A DNA stretch of 64,000 nucleotides from Hymenobacter sp. UV11. GTDB taxonomy: Bacteria; Bacteroidota; Bacteroidia; Cytophagales; Hymenobacteraceae. Position 1 is the first letter of the stretch. Each line of letters starts with the position of its first letter. The stretch covers positions 186,001 through 250,000 of the forward strand of contig NZ_SRII01000005.1 in NCBI RefSeq assembly GCF_004684095.1. The letters are read 5' to 3'. Shown one piece after another: positions 59,883-64,000 of the stretch. The position numbers and the translations under genes are program-made. A model generated the notes under the pieces. The model did not search any database, had not been told where the DNA came from, and was given only the letters and a program-made list of their open reading frames with translations.

Positions 59883-61490
59883 ATGCATGCTTCACTTTCT
59901 ATTCGCCGGGCTCCGCGCTATGTGGTCGGGCTATTTTTCGGCTTTTTACTCGTACTGGGCGGCCTACTATTCGCCGATTATGGCATTTCTTGGGACGAGC
60001 CCATCGACCGCCTCAATGGCCTGGTGAGCCTGAACTATGCGGCGCACATTTTTGCCCCCGACTGGGGCGCCCGGCAGCCGCTGCTGCAACACGTGCCCGC
60101 CCTGGGCAGCCACCCCGACAACGACCACGGGGTAGTGTTTGAGCTGCCGTTGGCCTTGTTTGACGTGCTGCGGCCCGGCCACGACCCGCACACTTACTAC
60201 CTGGTGCGGCACGCGGCCACCTACCTGGTGAGCCTGCTGGGGGTGTGGGCGCTGTTCAGGCTGGGCACGTGGCGCTTCCGCGACGAGCGCCTGGGGCTGG
60301 CGGCGGCGGCGCTGCTGGTGCTGTCGCCCCGCTTTTTTGCCGAGTCGTTTTACAACGGGAAGGATTTGGTATTCGTAGCGTTTTTTACGCTCGGCATCTA
60401 TACCCTGGTGCGGCTGCTGGAGCGCCCCTCGTGGCAGCGGGCCGCCGTGCATGGCCTGGTAACGGCCGCGGCCACCGATGTACGCGTGCTGGGCTTGCTG
60501 CTGCTACCCTTCACTTATACGCTGCTGGCGCTGCAAGCTGCTGGCCAAGACGCCTCCAAGCCGCGCGGGCCGCTGGTGCGGGCCGGCCTGGCCTACCTAC
60601 CAGCCCTGGCGGCGGGCATGCTGGCCGGCTGGCCCTACCTCTGGGAGCACCCGCACCGGCACCTGGCCGAGGTATTCGTGAGCCTGGGCCACTTTAAGTG
60701 GCCGGGCGTGGTGCTATACATGGGCCAGCTCGTTAAGGCCACCGACCTACCCTGGCACTACCCGCTGGTGTGGATTAGCATTACTACCCCCGTGGCCTAC
60801 CAGCTGGCGGGCCTAGTGGGCCTGGGCGTGGTGGCGGTGCAGCTGCTGCGCCAGCCCGGCGCGCAACTGCGCACGGCAACGGGCCGCTTTGACTTTCTGG
60901 TGGCAGGTTGGCTACTGGTGCCGGTGGCACTGGTAATGGGCTTGCAATCGGTACTTTACGACGGCTGGCGGCACCTCTACTTTATTTACCCCGCGCTGCT
61001 GCTACTGGCCGTGGAGGGCGGGCGGGCCGTGGCGCGGCTAGGCCGCCTGGGCACCACCTGGCGCCGGGTAGCGCTGGCGCTGGGCGGGCTGGCGGTGGCC
61101 GAGCTGGTGCTCACGGCCGGGCGCATGGTGGCCATGCACCCATACCAGCAGGTTTATTTCAGCTACCTGCCGAGCCGGGTGATAGAGCGCTCATTTGAGC
61201 GCGACTACTGGGCGCTGTCGTACCGGCGGGGGCTTGAATACCTGGTGGCACACCAGCCTACGGGGCCCATCTACCTCGCCGCCTCGCACCTGCCGCCACT
61301 CCGAAACAACGAGGCCTGGCTGACACCCGCCGACCGGGCGCGCCTAGTAATAGCGCCGCGCGCGCCCGGCCGCTACTTCATCACGGCCTACCGCAGCCTG
61401 GGGGTGCCCTATGCCGATAGCGTGGGCTACGAGGTATTTGCCATCCGGGCCGGCGGCGTCAAGATTTTGTCCGTCTTTCAACGGCCCTAA
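59883..61490 (+). CDS. Polytopic membrane glycosyltransferase-like protein (GT-C/PMT type)
   Basis: 535 residues with about ten to twelve hydrophobic segments. The early lumenal loop holds 'YGISWDEPIDRLNGL' with Asp-Glu, the usual catalytic acidic pair position of GT-C enzymes of the ArnT/PMT kind. 'LSPRFFAESFYNGKDLVFVA' is also typical of the group. It probably moves a sugar from a lipid carrier to an outside acceptor (inference). The C-terminal ~100 residues are soluble. Followed by a terminator. Confidence 0.8.
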   Translation: MHASLSIRRAPRYVVGLFFGFLLVLGGLLFADYGISWDEPIDRLNGLVSLNYAAHIFAPDWGARQPLLQHVPALGSHPDNDHGVVFELPLALFDVLRPGHDPHTYYLVRHAATYLVSLLGVWALFRLGTWRFRDERLGLAAAALLVLSPRFFAESFYNGKDLVFVAFFTLGIYTLVRLLERPSWQRAAVHGLVTAAATDVRVLGLLLLPFTYTLLALQAAGQDASKPRGPLVRAGLAYLPALAAGMLAGWPYLWEHPHRHLAEVFVSLGHFKWPGVVLYMGQLVKATDLPWHYPLVWISITTPVAYQLAGLVGLGVVAVQLLRQPGAQLRTATGRFDFLVAGWLLVPVALVMGLQSVLYDGWRHLYFIYPALLLLAVEGGRAVARLGRLGTTWRRVALALGGLAVAELVLTAGRMVAMHPYQQVYFSYLPSRVIERSFERDYWALSYRRGLEYLVAHQPTGPIYLAASHLPPLRNNEAWLTPADRARLVIAPRAPGRYFITAYRSLGVPYADSVGYEVFAIRAGGVKILSVFQRP

Positions 61491-61499
61491 GTGCATCAA

Positions 61500-61558
61500 C
61501 AAAAGGCCTCCCTACCCCCTACTTCGAGCTGAAGCTGGGGGTAGGGAGGCCTTTTTAG
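61500..61558. terminator. Bidirectional terminator containing CCTACCCCC
   Basis: Stem AAAAGGCCTCCCTACCCCC paired with GGGGGTAGGGAGGCCTTTTT, loop around ACTTCGAGCTGAAGCT, which folds further. It lies between convergent genes. Confidence 0.85.
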
Positions 61559-61575
61559 TGCGCCAGGTTAACAGG

Positions 61576-63120
61576 TTAATACGCCACGTTGGCGCCGGAC
61601 ACGGTGTAAAGAGGGTCTTCGAGCACGTTGACTTCGACCAGGGCGCCGGCGCGGCCCAGCAGGTGGCGGCAGTCGGGGCTGAGGTGGCGCAGGCGCAGGG
61701 TTTTGCCGGCGCGGTGGTAGCGCTCGGTGAGCTTGTGCAGGGCATCGAGGGCCGACATATCGGCCACCCGACTTTCGCGAAAGTCGAGGATAACTTCGGC
61801 CGGGTCGTTGGCCACGTCAAACTTTTCGCCGAAGGCCTGCACCGAGCCAAAAAATAGCGGGCCGTACAGCTCATAGTGCTTCACGCCAGCCGCATCGAGG
61901 TGATGCCGGGCCCGGATGCGCTTGGCGTTTTCCCAGGCAAAGGACAGCGCCGACACCACTACCCCCAGCAGCACGGCCAGGGCCAGGTTTTGGGAGATGG
62001 CGGTCACAAGCGTCACGAGCAGCATCACGAACACGTCGGAGGCCGGCATGCGGCGCAGGATGCGCAGGCTGGCCCACTCGAAGGTGCCGATAACGACCAT
62101 GAACATCACGCCCACCAGCGCCGCCAGCGGCAGCCGCTCAATCAGCCCCGAGCCGGCGACCACAAACAGGGCCAGCGCCCCCGCCGCCACCACGCCCGAG
62201 AGCCGGCCCCTACCCCGCGATTCGAGGTTAACCATGGTTTGGCCAATCATGGCGCAGCCGCCCATGCCGCCGGTCAGGCCCGAGGCAATATTGGCCAGGC
62301 CCTGGGCCACGCAGTCCTGATTGCCGCGGCCGCGGGTGTCGGTCATTTCGTCTACCACGGTCAGGGTCAGCAGGCTTTCGGTGAGGCCCACCAGCGCCAT
62401 AATGAAGGCGTAGGGCAGCACCACGGCCAGCGTGTGCCAGCTCAGCGGCACCTGCGGCAGGTGAAACGTGGGCAGGCCACCCGCGATGGAGGCGATATCG
62501 CCCACCGCCTTGGTCTGCAGGCCGCCGCCAATAACCAGCGCCGACACCACCGCAATGGCCACCAGCGACGACGGCACGGCCTTGGTGAGGCGGGGCAGGA
62601 AGTACACGATGGCCATCGTGAGGGCCACCAGCCCACTCATTATCAGCAGCGCGGAGCCCGTGAGCCAGTGCTCGGCCCCGGCCGCATCGTGCGTTTTGAA
62701 CTGCTCCAGCTGCGCCATGAAAATAATGGCGGCCAGGCCGTTGACGAAGCCATACACCACTGGCTGCGGCACCAGCCGGATAAACTTACCTAGCCGCAGC
62801 AGCCCAATCGCCACCTGAATAATGCCCATCAGGGCCACGGCCAGAAACAGGTATTCAACGCCCTGCTGCACCACCAGACTTACGATAACCACCGCCACCG
62901 AGCCGGCCGCGCCCGATATCATACCCGGCCTACCCCCCACCACGCTCGTGACGAGGCAAATAATAAACGCCGACCCAATGCCCACCAGCGGGCTGATGTG
63001 GGCCAGCAGCGCAAAGGCCACCACCTCCGGCACCAGCGCCAGCGCCGTGGTGAGGCCGGCTAGCACCTCATCTTTAACGTTGACTTTATATTGAGTGAAA
63101 TAAGCAAGCGAAAACTGCAT
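61576..63120 (-). CDS. SulP family anion transporter with STAS domain
   Basis: 514 residues. About twelve membrane segments; 'VALALVPE'-type start as 'AGLTTALALVPEVVAFALLA', 'GGRPGMISGAAGSVAVVIVS', 'GGMGGCAMIGQTMVNLESRG'. The C-terminal STAS domain (about 400-514) carries 'VILDFRESRVADMSALDALH'. It transports sulfate, bicarbonate or another anion; the substrate cannot be told. The start at 63120 is chosen over 63195, since the extra residues are not conserved. A leader of about 130 bases runs from the promoter at 63253. Confidence 0.92.
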   Translation of the reverse strand: MQFSLAYFTQYKVNVKDEVLAGLTTALALVPEVVAFALLAHISPLVGIGSAFIICLVTSVVGGRPGMISGAAGSVAVVIVSLVVQQGVEYLFLAVALMGIIQVAIGLLRLGKFIRLVPQPVVYGFVNGLAAIIFMAQLEQFKTHDAAGAEHWLTGSALLIMSGLVALTMAIVYFLPRLTKAVPSSLVAIAVVSALVIGGGLQTKAVGDIASIAGGLPTFHLPQVPLSWHTLAVVLPYAFIMALVGLTESLLTLTVVDEMTDTRGRGNQDCVAQGLANIASGLTGGMGGCAMIGQTMVNLESRGRGRLSGVVAAGALALFVVAGSGLIERLPLAALVGVMFMVVIGTFEWASLRILRRMPASDVFVMLLVTLVTAISQNLALAVLLGVVVSALSFAWENAKRIRARHHLDAAGVKHYELYGPLFFGSVQAFGEKFDVANDPAEVILDFRESRVADMSALDALHKLTERYHRAGKTLRLRHLSPDCRHLLGRAGALVEVNVLEDPLYTVSGANVAY

Positions 63121-63252
63121 AACTAACTGAGGTAAAGGCAAAAGAAAAGCCGCACGCTCCCGGCAGGAAGCGGCGGCAAACGGTATTCCGGCCAATACTC
63201 AGGGTGGGGTGAGCTGGAAGATGAAGGGGGAAAAGAGGGGCATACGTGGCCG

Positions 63253-63260
63253 CAAAGGTA
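63253..63260 (-). promoter_or_regulatory. -7 promoter element for the SulP gene (TACCTTTG)
   Basis: The minus strand shows TACCTTTG, about 133 bp before the ATG. The leader has a GC-rich hairpin (GCTTCC-TGCC-GGGAGC with flanking pairs, near 63149-63176). I do not recognise it as a known riboswitch. Confidence 0.5.
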
Positions 63261-63342
63261 CGGCGGCCTGGAAGGAAGGCGCCCATGCTATCGGCACGGT
63301 TTTTTCGTTTAGGGGGGCGTTACCCTCTTGTTCTTCCGCTTA

Positions 63343-64000
63343 TGTCCCGTCTTTTCCTGGCGTTCTTCGCCCTCCTTTTCCTGCTGCAACCCGCTGCTGC
63401 CCAGCGGCCTACCGACGCCTGGTATTTTGGACAGCAAGCCGGCCTGAGCTTTGCCGAGGGTGCCCCTACCCCCCTGCTCAACGGCAAGATGACCACCTAC
63501 GAGGGCTGCGCCGTGGCCACCACCAAGCGCGGCGAGCTGCTTTTTTACACCGACGGCCAAACCGTGTGGAACCGCCTGCACCAGCCCATGCCCAGCGGCC
63601 GCCACCTCATGGGCAGCGGCAGCAGCACGCAGTCGGCGCTCATCGTGCCCGACCCCGGCTCGGGCAATATCTTCTACGTCTTCACGGTGGCTGCCCAGGG
63701 CGGGCACGACGGCCTGCGCTACTCGGTAGTGGACATGACCCGCGCCGATGGCATGGGCGACGTACCCCGCGCTAACATTCTACTGCTGACGCCGGTAGCC
63801 GAGAAGCTGGCCGCCGTACGCCACCCCAACGGCCGCGACGTGTGGGTGGTGGCCCACCGCTGGAACTCCAACGCCTTCGTGAGCTACCTCGTCACGGCCG
63901 AGGGCGTGCAGGCCGGCAAGCCGCTGCTCAGCAACGTGGGCAGCATGAACGCCGGCCCCGGCGGCAACGCTATTGGGGCCCTCAAATTCTCGCCCGACGG
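63343..64000 (+). CDS. Secreted propeller-like protein, probably T9SS cargo (3' truncated by window)
   Basis: The frame opens at ATG 63343 and is still open at the window end, giving 219 codons. Signal peptide 'MSRLFLAFFALLFLLQPAAA'. The mature part starts 'WYFGQQAGLSFAEGAPTPLL' and goes on with 'YEGCAVATTKRGELLFYTDG', 'TVWNRLHQPMPSG' and 'STQSALIVPDPGSGNIFYVF'. This is the typical N-terminus of large Bacteroidota surface proteins that end in PKD and T9SS sorting domains. That ending is outside the window, so T9SS export is inferred. Role unknown, perhaps adhesion. Confidence 0.8.

Noticed and set aside
63121..63252. Riboswitch in the SulP leader
   Set aside because: Only a simple hairpin is visible and no known aptamer consensus could be matched by eye.
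1..64000. tRNA or rRNA genes, CRISPR arrays, prophage or intact insertion sequences
   Set aside because: No T-loop (GGTTCRANYCC) within a cloverleaf, no rRNA stretches, no regularly spaced repeats, and no transposase or integrase-like ORF were seen.

Overview
The window reads as chromosome of a high-GC member of the Bacteroidota, most likely Hymenobacter or a close relative (inference). The signs are clade-specific gene families (DUF4835, DUF6702, OstA-like LPS-export proteins, a long-tailed bS16), a type IX secretion (T9SS) sorting domain on a xyloglucanase, the conserved block bamD-rpoZ-coaC/coaB-DUF4835-recN, the lack of clear Shine-Dalgarno sites, and Bacteroidota-type -7 promoter elements (TAnnTTTG) upstream of many genes. 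I see no rRNA, tRNA, CRISPR array, prophage or intact insertion sequence. Both ends cut through genes: a TolC-like channel on the left and a secreted surface protein on the right.

Layout. 1-5.9 kb: tripartite RND efflux system. 6-14 kb (minus strand): LPS-export OstA-like protein, BamD, RNA polymerase omega, coenzyme A synthesis (CoaC and CoaB as separate ORFs), DUF4835, RecN and FabI. 14-19.2 kb: tilS, a T9SS-exported GH74 xyloglucanase, then gene debris (a tilS fragment and a frameshifted TonB-dependent receptor tail). 19.3-25.7 kb: malate dehydrogenase, a DUF433 antitoxin with a truncated toxin, a GT9 glycosyltransferase carrying an AT-rich in-frame insert, and a 5-oxoprolinase operon pxpB-pxpC-pxpA with an NRAMP-fold permease. 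25.8-36.8 kb: M1 and M16 peptidases, an SRA-HNH modification-dependent nuclease followed by a stand-alone SRA protein and an O-methyltransferase, a large TonB-dependent-type beta-barrel, and a LysM lytic transglycosylase. 36.9-45.2 kb: a thioredoxin-fold protein without its cysteines, PanB, a pseudouridine synthase, a fatty acid desaturase, and a minus-strand run of three exported proteins (flavin amine oxidase, PLP aminotransferase, Hint-domain protein). 45.5-48.2 kb: rpsP-rimM-trmD-rplS. 48.6-54.1 kb: zinc phospholipase C-like protein, a pectin de-esterification cluster (two CE12 esterases and a CE8 pectinesterase) and an aminotransferase. 54.3-64 kb: SDR, dxr-rseP, small conserved proteins, a membrane glycosyltransferase, a SulP transporter and a truncated secreted protein.

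Two things run through the whole window. First, long inverted repeats of at least three sequence families (called A, B and C here) sit between and inside operons and sometimes supply start-proximal sequence, stop codons or coding sequence. Second, the short word CTACCCC/GGGGTAG is strikingly frequent in coding and non-coding DNA. The most interesting loci are the split coaBC with a repeat at the domain junction, the palindrome-like in-frame insert in the GT9 gene, the Hint-domain protein beside two Tat-type exported enzymes, and the NRAMP-fold permease of the pxp operon that lacks the metal-binding motifs.
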